64,000 bases of DNA, from positions 1 to 64,000 of the forward strand of contig CAXARO010000904.1 in NCBI GenBank assembly GCA_963971305.1, written 5' to 3'. How positions within the stretch are numbered: the first letter of the stretch is position 1; every line of letters starts with the position of its first letter. A model generated the notes under the pieces. The model ran no database searches. It was given only the letters and a program-made list of their open reading frames with translations, and was not told the origin of the DNA. Source of the stretch: Arcuatula senhousia. Taxonomy: Eukaryota; Mollusca; Bivalvia; Mytilida; Mytilidae. The translations under genes were made by a program, and so were the position numbers. Positions 32,880 to 42,034 of the stretch are shown here, in pieces.

Positions 32880-33480
32880 TTTTCTGTAAGGTAACGGTTT
32901 TTGTTATTATTATCAGAAACACCACTGCAAATTCGAGCATATCTGACTAACTGTGAAATGTACACACCGCAAGAGGGAGCTAGAAGTACATCGCCAAGAA
33001 AAGGAACATTTATAGTACGGAAAGATTAGGCATCAGGCATCACATTTATCACATACTTATTTGTGAAATTTTCCATTGACAATGCTTAAATCTAAATTTA
33101 AAAATGGACATCTATCGCCGGTCGAGTTCGATTTATTAGGGGTTAATTCTTTAGGATAGATATCATTTATAAAGTTTGAGAAAGTGGGGTCGTTAAGTGC
33201 AAGGGTGTCGTCTAAGTGTCTGTAAGTATATCAATAAGGTGGAGTTTGTTTGTGTCCTGTTGTAGTTTGGCCATGAATTGTACTTCATAACAATATAAGA
33301 AAAGATCTGCTATAAGTGGAGCGCAATTGGTTCCTATGGTAATACCAATAATTTGGCGATACATTTGTTTTCCAAAACGTATGTAAATGTTATCTAAAAG
33401 AAAGTTGAGTGCGGTAATCATTTCAACGTCAGTCCAGTTAGCATAGCCTTTATGGGTTTAATTACTAAAACATGATTTAC
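32880..33480 (-). mobile_element. Penelope-like retroelement fragment, second lineage
   Basis: The minus strand reads IGTNCAPLIADLFLYCYEVQ (33212-33421), the G-x-x-C-A-P-x-x-A-D-L-F-L motif before the RT active site, then decayed parts equivalent to 28.4-28.8 kb (DIYPKEL and the SYGVY-like segment). It is closely related to the fragment at 28137-29830. Confidence 0.65.
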
Positions 33481-33778
33481 TTAATATGAATAGTATAATT
33501 TATGAAAATTTTACTTTTTTTTAAAGTGTGTTATTAACATTTTTCATGCGCGTGAAAAACCTTTTCTCCGCTCACGAGTCCATACGGTGTATACGTTTGC
33601 CTTCAAAATGGCTTAATTTTAGATCGATTTTTGGGCAAGCGCAGCGAAGCCTTATGGAGTCTATATAGTAGTGATGATTTTCGTGGTTTTTTCAGTCTAG
33701 ACGGAGTGATCTTCCTGCATCCAGTCTGGAAAAAATGCTTTATTTTCTATATTACTTTTCAATATTTGTTAACATGAT

Positions 33779-33995
33779 AGAACGGTCAAGTTGGTTACTT
33801 ATTCCTTATTCCTTATTCGACATGACATTCAAATATCGAATAAGTAACCAGTTACTTATTCGACATTCAAATTTTGAATAAGGAAATAGTTACTTATTCG
33901 ACATTCCATATTCCGATCCTTATTTTAGGATATGCCTTTAACGAATATTGAATAAGGAACTGATTCCTTATTCGACATTCGAATTTGAAGGAATT
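33779..33995 (+). repeat. Outer terminal inverted repeat, left
   Basis: Matches the reverse complement of about 54130-54345 with few mismatches and small indels. Shared landmarks include CCTTATTTTAGGATATGCC (left) and its counterpart on the right. It includes a near-perfect palindrome, TCGAATAAGTAAC-CA-GTTACTTATTCGA (33835-33862 approx.). Confidence 0.85.
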
Positions 33996-34126
33996 TGCAA
34001 CCAATTATATATTTTATGCATTCTTAAGATATTTCTTTGAAATTTAATTATTCCTTGTCGTTAGTCGAATCGAGTGCATTAACCTAAGTATTCAAAACAT
34101 AGCATATTTCTTATTCAAAGTTCAAA

Positions 34127-34205
34127 CTTAGACACTTCTATTCACAACTTAACCCATTCCTAATCGGAACAGTCGAAAGTCGACATTATGGATGATATAG
34201 GTTAA
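34127..34205 (+). repeat. Subterminal repeat, left single copy
   Basis: Reads cttagacacttctat then cctaatcggaaca and gatataggtta. It matches the 171-bp array at 45.6-46.1 kb in the same orientation. It lies between the outer and inner left TIR segments. Confidence 0.75.
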
Positions 34206-34241
34206 ATACTTCGTTATCACCCAATCGATTACACCTAAGAA

Positions 34242-34362
34242 GTATGAAAAAGGGGAGTCTACACCACCCCCACTATTAAAAAGGAAATCATGAATAGGAC
34301 CCCATCCCCGACGGCCATATGCATACGGACAGCATCCCTTTTGAGCATAGGGTAAATACAAA
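34242..34362 (-). repeat. Inner terminal inverted repeat, left
   Basis: Reverse-complements to sequence at 45445-45562: both read ttgtattta near the inner side, ggccgtcggsg in the middle, and end at catac, with about 75-80% identity by eye. A minus-strand open frame across it (34149-34424) reads SGGGVDSPFSYFLG; the right arm, in one frame, reads SGGVESPFSYY. Some coding constraint in the TIR is therefore possible. Confidence 0.75.
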
Positions 34363-34513
34363 AATATGGCTTTTACAATCATTGGTATCCGTAAGATGGA
34401 CACCTTAGAAGGAGAGGGCGGCAATGGTGAGATAATGTCTCAAATTGGTATTAATATGATGATGACATTCAGTAATCATAACATATATCGCTATCAGGAT
34501 TTCTTTCTGGAGA

Positions 34514-34745
34514 GTGGAGAAGATTTGGAAGATAGTACCCCAACCCTACAAAAGTAGCAGCAGTGCTGCGATAACACAAAACGTCGTGCAGATGGATCCG
34601 ACCACACAACGGTGTCAAAACTGCAGGGCGGAGTCTACCGAGCCACGATTTGAGGATCAGCCAAGAGAGGAGACTACCCACTCAAGAGGAAGAAGGTTCA
34701 GTTCTGCAAGAGCAAGCCCGGGTAGGATGGTCTCTGTTGGAGACA
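34514..34745 (+). pseudogene. Unrecognised charged ORF at left end of Polinton core
   Basis: An open frame reading SRGRRFSSARASPGR, Ser/Arg-rich, with a possible CxxC (RCQNCRAE). It is cut by the MITE at 34746. It could be the N-terminal part of the polymerase ORF that follows, or a separate small basic protein. I do not recognise it. Confidence 0.35.
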
Positions 34746-34870
34746 TATTACTCTATTTTATTAACCTGGTTGGTCACGGGTCAATTATTTCAGACTTCTT
34801 TGTTTATATCATAACTTAAAGACCGAGAAAATTAAGCTCCGCCCAACCTTGTGAATAAAATAGAGTAATA
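34746..34870. mobile_element. Tc1/mariner-like MITE inside Polinton (125 bp)
   Basis: TA-flanked perfect TIRs TTACTCTATTTTATT and AATAAAATAGAGTAA, with the core line GGTCACGGGTCAATTATTTC. The same family occurs at 24138-24800 outside the element. This is the intact short form, and it interrupts the coding region upstream of the polymerase. Confidence 0.85.
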
Positions 34871-34919
34871 GGAGTCATCCAGATCAGCAGGAAGAAGAAA
34901 AGAAGGACGCCCCAGTCGG

Positions 34920-37751
34920 AGGAAAGATCATGATCAAAGAGACCATGAAGGCACTCCGTTAAATAGCCAAGGTCTGAGAAGATATAGCAGGAAAACCAAG
35001 GAGGCCATGGTGAAGCTTATCGAGGAAAACCCCACCTGTAAATTAGCCCACCAGGAATTCTTCAGCAAGAAGCAGATCAAAGCGCTGGCAAAGAATACCG
35101 GCCTCACCAAGTACTCCCGGCTCAAGAAAGAGGATCTGCTCCAGCAGGTGGAAGAGGGCATCAGAAGTGCTCCACTCAAAGAGAAGATCAATGTCACTAA
35201 TAGACGGGAAGCTTTGAATGGCGTTTTTGACGCGGTCGCCTTCGAACCTAAGAAGCCACATGACATAGCAACGTTTCTCAAGCTAATAGAAAATAAAGAG
35301 ATAGCCGAAGCGAGATCTCCACTTCTATCTCAGATGCTCTCACCCAAAAGAAGGGATTAAAGGTCCGTTTAGTGCCTCCAGACGAGAAGATTAAAACCAT
35401 CCCCGCGACCGGGGAAAATATCTTTGTCACCACCAACTTCAGATCGGACCTTGCTACTCTCTTCGATTCCGTAGACCCCGATTTGGAGATCACCTTCATG
35501 ATGGGGAAGGTCAAGGAATACAAATGACAACAACGTTCCAGACAATAAATTTTGCTATTCAAGACTCATCAGAGGCGCTCAAAAATATTGAAAATGCAAA
35601 ACACTATATGATTATGAAATATGGCTAGATATATTAGGGAAGGCAGCGGGTGGACATTCGGGCACGTTGAGCAGCTAGAAATCCATCTAAACCAATTCAA
35701 GCCGCTCAAGGAAGCTTCCTTTATCTCCACCCCGTTGGCATTCGCGAAAAAGAAGGCGATCATCAACGTGAAACATGAGCAGTGGATAATACTGGCGGCC
35801 ATTCATCGGAATAATAAACATGCTAATTATGCCTACTGCATAGCTCTAGCCTCATGATCAGTATAAGAAATGGGAGGATGAGCTAAATTTCGAAGGCAGC
35901 GACTTCCCCGTCTCATTCAAGGCCATTGAAAATTTCGAGAGGCAGAACCCCAACTACAACGTCAAAGTTTTCGGTATCGACGACGTAAAGAAGGATGAAG
36001 ATGGGGAAGAAGATCTCCAAAAAATCAGAGAATACAGGTCCTACCCACGTAGATCTCCTCTTTCTGACTCGCGAAGATAAGCAACATTACTGCTGGATCA
36101 AGAGCCTCTCACGCCTCTTGACGTCTCAAGTAACCGGTTACTAAGAGGCAGTCTTCTGCTGTAGATGCCTCTCCCACTTTTCCAGGACGAGCATATGGAG
36201 ATTTGCAGCCCGAAGGAGGCGGTCAAGAAGAAAGATCCGCCATAACCTTCCATAACCAAAAGAAGATGATAAAAGTCCCCTTTGCGATCTCAAAGCAGGA
36301 CGATCTGGAGATGAGGTTCTTCGATTCGTGCAGGTTTATGCTGTACAGCCTGGATACGCGAGCTAAAAATCTCACCTCTGACCATACGCGATTTCCACAA
36401 TCTCTACCTCGAAACTGACGTACTGCTACTGACCGACATCTTCAGAATTTCAGGGATATCTGCCTGGCCCACTGCTTTACATCCCCCGGGCTATCCTACG
36501 ATGACGCCCGCAATACCATTGAGGTGATATCGGAGCTGCTCTTCGATTCGGACATGCTGATGATGTTCGAGAGGGCACCGCCATGGCAAGGCCAAAAACC
36601 CCTACATGGACAGCTTCGATAGCTCCCAGCTCACCAGGTATTTGACCTATCTCGGTGCCGATAATCTCTATGATGGCACAACCTCTCCTAACGGGAGACT
36701 TCGAGTGGGTGGAGCCGGAAAAGATCGATGACCACGAATATGGAGCCTGGGTAGAATGCGATCTCGAATACCCACAGGATCTTCATGACGCCAACAATGA
36801 CTATCCTCCCGCACCGGGAAACGTGGAGTTCGTAAAAGTCCACAAGCTCGTGCCTCATTTGGGCAAGCGTGAAAAATATACGATCCATTATCGAAATCTT
36901 AAGATGTATCTGAAGAGGGGAATGAAGCTTACCAAAGTCGATCGCATCGTCAGATTCAGCCTATCCCCATCGCTCAAGAAATTTATCGACCTTAGTACCA
37001 ATCTCCGCGCCAAGGCCAAGACCGCTTCCGAGAAGGACTTGTTCAAGCTCATGAATAATTGGGTCTTATGCAAGACCATGGAAAATATCGGGAAACGCTT
37101 CAATTGTCGAATGGTCTTCACTGAGAATCTGGCAGCCGTGCACATGAAGAAGACTAAGCTCAAGATCGATAAGCCCGTCTACTTGGAAGCGTGTATCCTG
37201 GAAATCTCGAAGCTTCTGATGTACGACTTCCTCTACGGATTCGTGAAAGAGATGTAAGCTTATCGCACCCAATTGCTTTTTACCGACACCGACAGCTTTG
37301 CGAGATCAAGACCACCAACTTCAACAAGAATATTGCACCACACGTGCAGGCCAAGTTCGATACGTCCAACTACCCAACCAAGCATCCCTCCGGAATCCTC
37401 AACGGAGTGAATAAGAAAGTCATCAGAATATTCGAGGACGAATTCGACGGCAACACCATGACCGACTTCGTTGGATTCTGGGCGAAACTTCATGCCTTCA
37501 AGATGGACGACAGTCAGACCACCAAGAAGGCAAACGGAGTCACTAAGAGCGTCATCAAGCGATGCCTCGAGACTCAGCAGGAGATACATCGACTGATGAG
37601 CATCCTTCGCAGTCATCTCCCTCAGGTCTATGCCGAGGAGATCAACACGTTTGATCATGACCTCTCTGCCAAGGACGATAAGCGTCACATCCTCCCAGAT
37701 CAGCACCCTTGTCCACGGACTTGCTATCGAATTGCTCATGCCAGCGACTGA
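34920..37751 (+). pseudogene. Polinton family-B (protein-primed) DNA polymerase, decayed, with N-terminal SAP-like domain
   Basis: This enzyme would copy the element. Pieces in order are a SAP/Rho_N-like helix-turn-helix reading KKQIKALAKNTGLTKYSRLK (35007-35360), VTTNFRSDLATLFDSVDP (35342-35527), EGSGWTFGHVEQLEIHLNQF (35621-35857), ELNFEGSDFPVSFKAIENFE (35859-36080), KQHYCWIKSLSRLL (about 36085-36125), 36203-36418, a motif-A-like GADNLYD (about 36650), then 36655-37257 with YRNLKMYLKRGMKLTKVDRI and the motif-B-like KLMNNWVLCKTMEN. The catalytic motif C, TDTDS, is at 37282-37296 in a shifted frame. The last piece, 37191-37751, ends near YAEEINTFDHDLSAKDDKRH. At least eight frameshifts or stops, and segments missing compared with the usual length, make it non-functional. 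Assignment to Polinton PolB rests on segment order and motif B/C. Confidence 0.85.
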
Positions 37752-37822
37752 GGTGACCTGGATAAATGAGCAGCATACGCGTGCAAGGCAGTCCCCTCCC
37801 CGTAAGCCTCTCACAAACGTGT

Positions 37823-38236
37823 AGCTCGATGAAGCCACCACGACCCTAGGCATCCCTCGCTTCAGAGGAATATTCATGCGCAAAGCCCTTCCACCCAACC
37901 GAGTGCAGCATCCTGAATCACGACGATCGCAATGGCCCCGTCACTGACTGGACGTGCTGGCACAAACGTGGAGGACTCTAAGTCTACTTCGATCTCTACG
38001 GTCTTCTCCCGCCCTACGAGATGGTCGACTATCTGCGACCGGAAATTGGAAATAATAACGATGAGCTGCTCGGCGACGTGGTCTGGGGACACTTTTGCCT
38101 GCACGTGATCCTCGGACTATTGATAAAAGGAAAAGTTTGGATCTCACTCGAGGAAGCTTATGCCCATCTGATGGATGTTCCAGGATCTCGATATGAACGA
38201 CCAGTGAATCCCTGGCTTGGGGTTGCCGTGACGTAG
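37823..38236 (+). pseudogene. Polinton adenovirus-type cysteine protease (PRO), decayed
   Basis: In viruses and Polintons this protease matures virion proteins. Pieces are PRFRGIFMRKALP, then in another frame ECSILNHDDRNGP and TDWTCWHKRGG, a TAA stop at 37979-37981, VYFDLYGLLPPYEMVDYL and WGHFCLHVILGLL (from 38021). The Cys of GHFCL fits the catalytic position. The position normally holding the catalytic His before the Trp reads Asp (VTDW), so the active site is lost even apart from the stop and frameshift. Downstream residues (ISLEEAYAHL and on) may be read-through. Confidence 0.7.
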
Positions 38237-38370
38237 CGCTGGATCAAACAACAGATGAAAGACGGTATAAATGACATCGAAGAGCTAAATTCAGAGATTA
38301 AGCAGATGCAGATGGCAAAGTCGATAAGACCGAGTGCGTCTCGACCAATAGCGGCTTGATGACTACAGAT
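38237..38370 (+). pseudogene. Short helical ORF remnant after the protease
   Basis: Reads GINDIEELNSEIKQMQM, a short heptad-like helix, and ends at a TGA in SRPIAA. It overlaps the end of the integrase fragment on the other strand. It may be the tail of a deleted gene. Not recognised. Confidence 0.25.
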
Positions 38371-38640
38371 CTAGATCTAGAAGTATATGAACATCTTCCC
38401 TTTGTGGTACGATTCCAACGCTCCTCCACGCTTGATTTCTGTTCGTTCTCGGTGGAGTAGAGATCTACGTTTTGTTTCCGGAGCAGATCCTGCATCGCGC
38501 GATTATAAAGTGGCGCCCCTTATTGGTCCATATAGCTTCTGGGGCGTGAGATCCTTGAAGATGGTCCGGAAGGCATCTGGCACTGTGGAGCCGTACTTTG
38601 AGAAGACGTCGATGATGCTCAAGAGGTACTTGAAGCCTAG
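38298..38640 (-). pseudogene. Polinton integrase (rve/DDE) fragment
   Basis: Retroviral-type integrase that would insert the element. The minus strand reads GFKYLLSIIDVFSKYG (second catalytic Asp in IDVFSKY, about 38590-38635) and then, after a frameshift near 38500, YSTENEQKSSVEERWNRTTK (catalytic Glu region, 38298-38495). The first catalytic Asp region, zinc-binding N-terminus and C-terminal chromo/SH3-like part are absent, and the fragment abuts the PLA2-like ORF. This is a strong deletion copy. Confidence 0.75.
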
Positions 38641-38649
38641 ATTATTCGG

Positions 38650-39118
38650 CTAGCGGGTCCGACGAGCGATTTTTTCTCCAACGCCAAGCCCAAAACGTGT
38701 TTTGGTGCCGATGATGAGACTGACGTTACCAAGCTCGAAGCGCTCGCGCGCAGTGGGATTGATGATGGCCACGAGCGAGGCTAGCATCGTCTTATCGCAG
38801 ATCGAATTGCAATTAGCCATATCTTTATGATTAGCATAGCAGATCGTGATGATAAGCGGCCTCATCGACTCGATAGACGGGAATCGACCAAGATTTGAGT
38901 GTGCTGTCGGAATTCAGTCACTGGACCAGTGAAATTATGACCGGGCAGATGCATGTCGAATGGCATCCGATCGATTTGCTGATTCATGAGTCTGAAGCCC
39001 CACTCCGTCTTGTTGAATTGCAATTTCCGCGCACCGCAGGTCCTCACCTTCTGTCGTCGCTCGATATCACGGTGCGATAATTTGCATCTGTCTTCTTCTT
39101 GCACTTCAAGCAGTACAT
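38650..39118 (-). pseudogene. Polinton zinc-ribbon plus PLA2-like protein, decayed
   Basis: The minus strand starts MYCLKCKKKTDANYR at 39118, a CxxC knuckle, then in another frame TCGARKLQFNKTEWGFR and LHLPGHNFTGP-like residues (MPFDMHLPGHNFTGPVTEF, 38862-39104). After a further shift comes YANHKDMANCNSICDKTMLA and RFGLGVGEK (38650-38865). The P-G-x-N-(Y/F)-x-G-P motif resembles the parvovirus-type phospholipase A2 loop, but the His-Asp pair expected in the next segment is disturbed. Such ORFs occur in Polintons and related elements; its role is unknown to me. Confidence 0.6.
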
Positions 39119-39135
39119 CCCCATTCCCATTTTAT

Positions 39136-39661
39136 ATGGACGTTGAAGACCTTACCCATGATGAGCTCACCGCGAGTCGTCGGCAGAACCACTTTCCCGT
39201 CCCGCAGCGATCCATCCGAGGTCTGATCATCGGAAAGTTGGACTGCAATAAGACGAAGCTGCTGAACAGCCTCCTCCTGTGTGATGGATGGCTTTGACTA
39301 CAATCGCCTCTACATCTTCGGAAAATTGCCCAACCAGCCCATCTACCATGGCCAGCAACTGCGGTAAGCGCTTGGCAAAGGCTTTTAGAAAGATGATCCT
39401 CGAATGGTCTTCGACGATTTGATACTTAGCAAGCAGAGCAAGTACGAAGGCTACTTCGTGCGCAGTCGTCATAACGTGGGAATGCTTATACTTCGACTGC
39501 CAAAATTAAGCTCCTGCGGCAATAGATCCGCGAGAATGCCAACATCCTCTAGACCATATTCGCCGGGACCATGGCGGCGATCTTACCCCAGACCAATTCA
39601 ATGCAAGCGCTGCTTATGGTGTCCTGACCATCGATCTCGGAGAAATATTAGAGCAAACTAG
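39136..39661 (+). pseudogene. Polinton DNA-packaging ATPase (A32/FtsK-like), decayed
   Basis: Would translocate DNA into capsids. It starts MDVEDLTHDELTASRR and reads FPVPQRSIRGLIIGKLDCNK. The Walker A lysine loop (G-x-x-x-x-G-K-T in intact homologues) is altered here to GKLDCNKT. After frameshifts near 39295, MVFDDLILSKQSKYEGYF carries Walker B (hydrophobic-x-x-D-D), followed by RSRHNVGMLIL. The end reads IDLGEILEQTR before a TAG. Orientation is opposite to the neighbouring integrase and PLA2-like ORFs. Confidence 0.75.
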
Positions 39662-39689
39662 ATGAATTCTATCGAGTCTAATTATATAC

Positions 39690-40345
39690 ATGTATAAGAT
39701 AAAAGTATGGATCACTTGCAGGAATTTTTCCTGGAGAAAAAAAGGGAATTGGATCGGAAGAATGCTTCAAAGCTCCCGCGACCACCCAGTGAGTGTTAGC
39801 ACAAATGGGAGAGCGTGATTATCACGAAGGTGCTTATCACAGGTCTCTTCTGCCTTAGATTCGCGCAACGAATCGGTGATCAGGATTTCGAAGATAGGAC
39901 CTATTTTTCCCACTTCCGCCTTACACATAAGCCTCCTCCCGGACCTCCGTGCTGCATCAAGACCTACAGTAGCCATCAGTGCGCCTATCTCTCCATGTCG
40001 GGCAGTGATAAATGCGGGAGGAATTCGAAGCTTTTCCTTGAGGCATGCTGCCGGTATGGAGCTAAGATTTCCCGCGGCAAGGCTTTGCGTCGTACCCACG
40101 AGGAAACTATATGCATACCAAATTTACCACCCTCGTGTAAAAGTGAGGAAGCTGGGGGAGTACGATCCCCCAAAAGTTGTACCGGGGATCAGCCCACAAA
40201 TGCATGAAGAGTGCGTAAAATCCACAATCCCTTGAGGAATCCAAAGTTTATGCCTCCCCTGAGGCAGGAGGTAAAAAGCATGGGAAGCATGACGTACACT
40301 TGGTGTCAAAGGGAGGCAATGCTACGAACACTATGGGGCGTTGGC
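39690..40345. other. Decayed Polinton region, unassigned
   Basis: GC-rich, with overlapping open frames on both strands (39815-40235 plus, 39767-40099 minus). None shows a motif I know. It may hold remains of another element gene, or the missing integrase part. Confidence 0.35.
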
Positions 40346-40351
40346 TGTGCT

Positions 40352-41119
40352 ATGAATAAAAGGACATTTATCAAGATCACCGATCCCAAGCAGCGTGAGG
40401 CGCTGGTCAAGGACTTGCAAGAGACGAAGCATAGCATCTAGACTAGCGATATGCAGCGTCGTCTAGATAAGATTGGACTCAGCTGCGATCTCTCTAAGCC
40501 CGTGGTCGAGACGCGAAAGGAGACTACCTCTCAAATCACCAAAACGATCGAAGATATCCCACTCGCTCTGCCCGCCAAGGTGCTTGCCCTTCCCCATCCT
40601 ACCCCTGCCACCGAGGACGACGACGACCAACCAGGTATCGAGCAAGCATTGTAGCAACCCACTATTCACAGCTCAGTATGACTCACAAAGCCAATCATAC
40701 CTTTGGATTGCGGATGGAGGACGATGCCATCTTTGTCGACGGTAACCGCAATAAGGGCACTCCCGGCTAATGGGAGCTCATGGTCAAGAAACGTACCCGA
40801 ATCCTACGACGCCAAATTACCGCGACATCATGAAAGCGTCAGGTGCCATGTACAAAAGAAATTCTATTCGCCCCAGATCCCCCAAGGCGAACAAGAGCCA
40901 CAAGTGGAAGGAAATCGTTTCGTACATCTACAGGCAAGATAAGTATAGGAGTGGGGTGCAGATCGTCTACCTCCCCTAATTTTTCGACCAGTTGTTAGAT
41001 CGTCTTGACCTTTGTGCTGCCGCCTACCAGGCTGGGAATAATGGGGTGCGCAAGGAAATCGTGGCAATCCTCGACGCCATGAGGAAGTCCGGTCCAATCA
41101 GCAGGAACGAGTACAAAAT
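40352..41119 (+). pseudogene. Conserved uncharacterised Polinton protein (possibly DUF8207-type), decayed
   Basis: Starts MNKRTFIKITDPKQREALVK. After a stop it continues MQRRLDKIGLSCDLSKPVVE and TRKETTSQITKTIEDI (40451-40654), then in other frames THKANHTFGLRMEDDAIFVD, NKGTPG-x-WELMVKK and TPNYRDIMKASGAMYK (40770-40979), and ends VRKEIVAILDAMRKSGPISR. A helical N-terminal half plus a G-T-P-G-x-W-E-L segment is what I recall from an uncharacterised family frequent in Polintons; the DUF number is from memory and unchecked. Confidence 0.5.
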
Positions 41120-41128
41120 AGATTTACG

Positions 41129-41476
41129 ATGCCTTTAGTAGTGAATAACGGTTTTCGACTGAGATATGCCGTCGGCGGGCGTGGGCTATTTGATGACATC
41201 GCCAAATTATCCGGACAAGTGCTGACCTCTCCCCCCGCAAAGACGTTGAGTAGTAAGGCCGTGAGCGCCGCTTCCAATGCAAACCTGAAAGACGTGGAGA
41301 AAGGTGCGAGCAAGGCGATAGACCACATCATCCATCGAATGACTCGCAATATAAAAATCTTCCTCCAGCACCCCACCAAGACTGAGAGGACCCCACAGCA
41401 GCAAGCCCGTCTCAATAATCACTTTTTGGGTGGGGGCATCGCCACCATCCACGACTTCGTCCGGAACAATCGATAG
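41129..41476 (+). CDS. Small intact ORF in Polinton core (115 aa, unknown)
   Basis: The only protein-sized frame of the Polinton core that looks undamaged from ATG to TAG. It reads AVGGRGLFDDIAKLSGQVLT, a Ser/Ala/Lys-rich middle, and ends GGGIATIHDFVRNNR. The Gly-rich start and basic, helical middle would suit a small virion core or minor capsid protein, but I recognise no family. It lies between the conserved ORF upstream and a MITE that starts 5 bases after its stop. Confidence 0.55.
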   Translation: MPLVVNNGFRLRYAVGGRGLFDDIAKLSGQVLTSPPAKTLSSKAVSAASNANLKDVEKGASKAIDHIIHRMTRNIKIFLQHPTKTERTPQQQARLNNHFLGGGIATIHDFVRNNR

Positions 41477-41480
41477 AATT

Positions 41481-41992
41481 TACTGTATAGCGGGTTATTT
41501 TTGCGGGGGTAAATTTTCGCGATTTTAGGAGCAGAAATTAAAGTACCTTATACCGTATAAGGTTTTTTTTTCGCGGGTATCTAATTTTCGCTTTTTTTGT
41601 GATAGTATGCAACTCGCGAAAAATATGGTCCTGCGAAAATAACATTTATATTGTCAATTTTTAAAAAATGTCTCATATTGTTCACTAATTGGTTGAAATG
41701 AAGGCTTGGGTAGATATACGAGCTACATTGTACTAATTCCTTTGAACTTAATTAATTGTGGATTGCGTAAAAAAGATTGATTGAAGAATTGATAAAAATA
41801 CATGTATATAAGCTTAACACAATTTTCTAAGAGAAAGAATAGTGATCAATAAAACATGAAAAAGAATAGAAATCATAACAAAGAAAAAAAAATGTCTTTA
41901 GATTTAAAATTTCGCGTGTTTTATTTTCGCGCTTGTCCTTGATCCGCAAAAATAAGCGAAAATTAAACCACCAAATAACCCGCTTTACGGTA
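41481..41992. mobile_element. MITE with TACYGTAWAGCGGGTTATTT ends, inside Polinton
   Basis: A 512-bp AT-rich insertion in GC-rich coding surroundings. The left end reads TACTGTATAGCGGGTTATTT, and the right end reverse-complements to TACCGTAAAGCGGGTTATTT. Near both ends are repeated lines such as attttcgcg and gcgaaaat. TA may be the target duplication. No coding capacity. Confidence 0.75.
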
Positions 41993-42034
41993 TCCTGACC
42001 GATATTCTAACTGACTTTCGATGAAAATTTTCAG

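Noticed and set aside
37260..37898. 212-codon minus-strand open frame
   Set aside because: It lies antisense to the polymerase remnant, whose plus-strand residues carry clear family motifs. The minus frame has no domain and is a GC-rich shadow.
39767..40099. 110-codon minus-strand frame as the missing integrase N-terminus
   Set aside because: No zinc-binding or catalytic motif is visible in it, and plus-strand frames of similar length overlap it.
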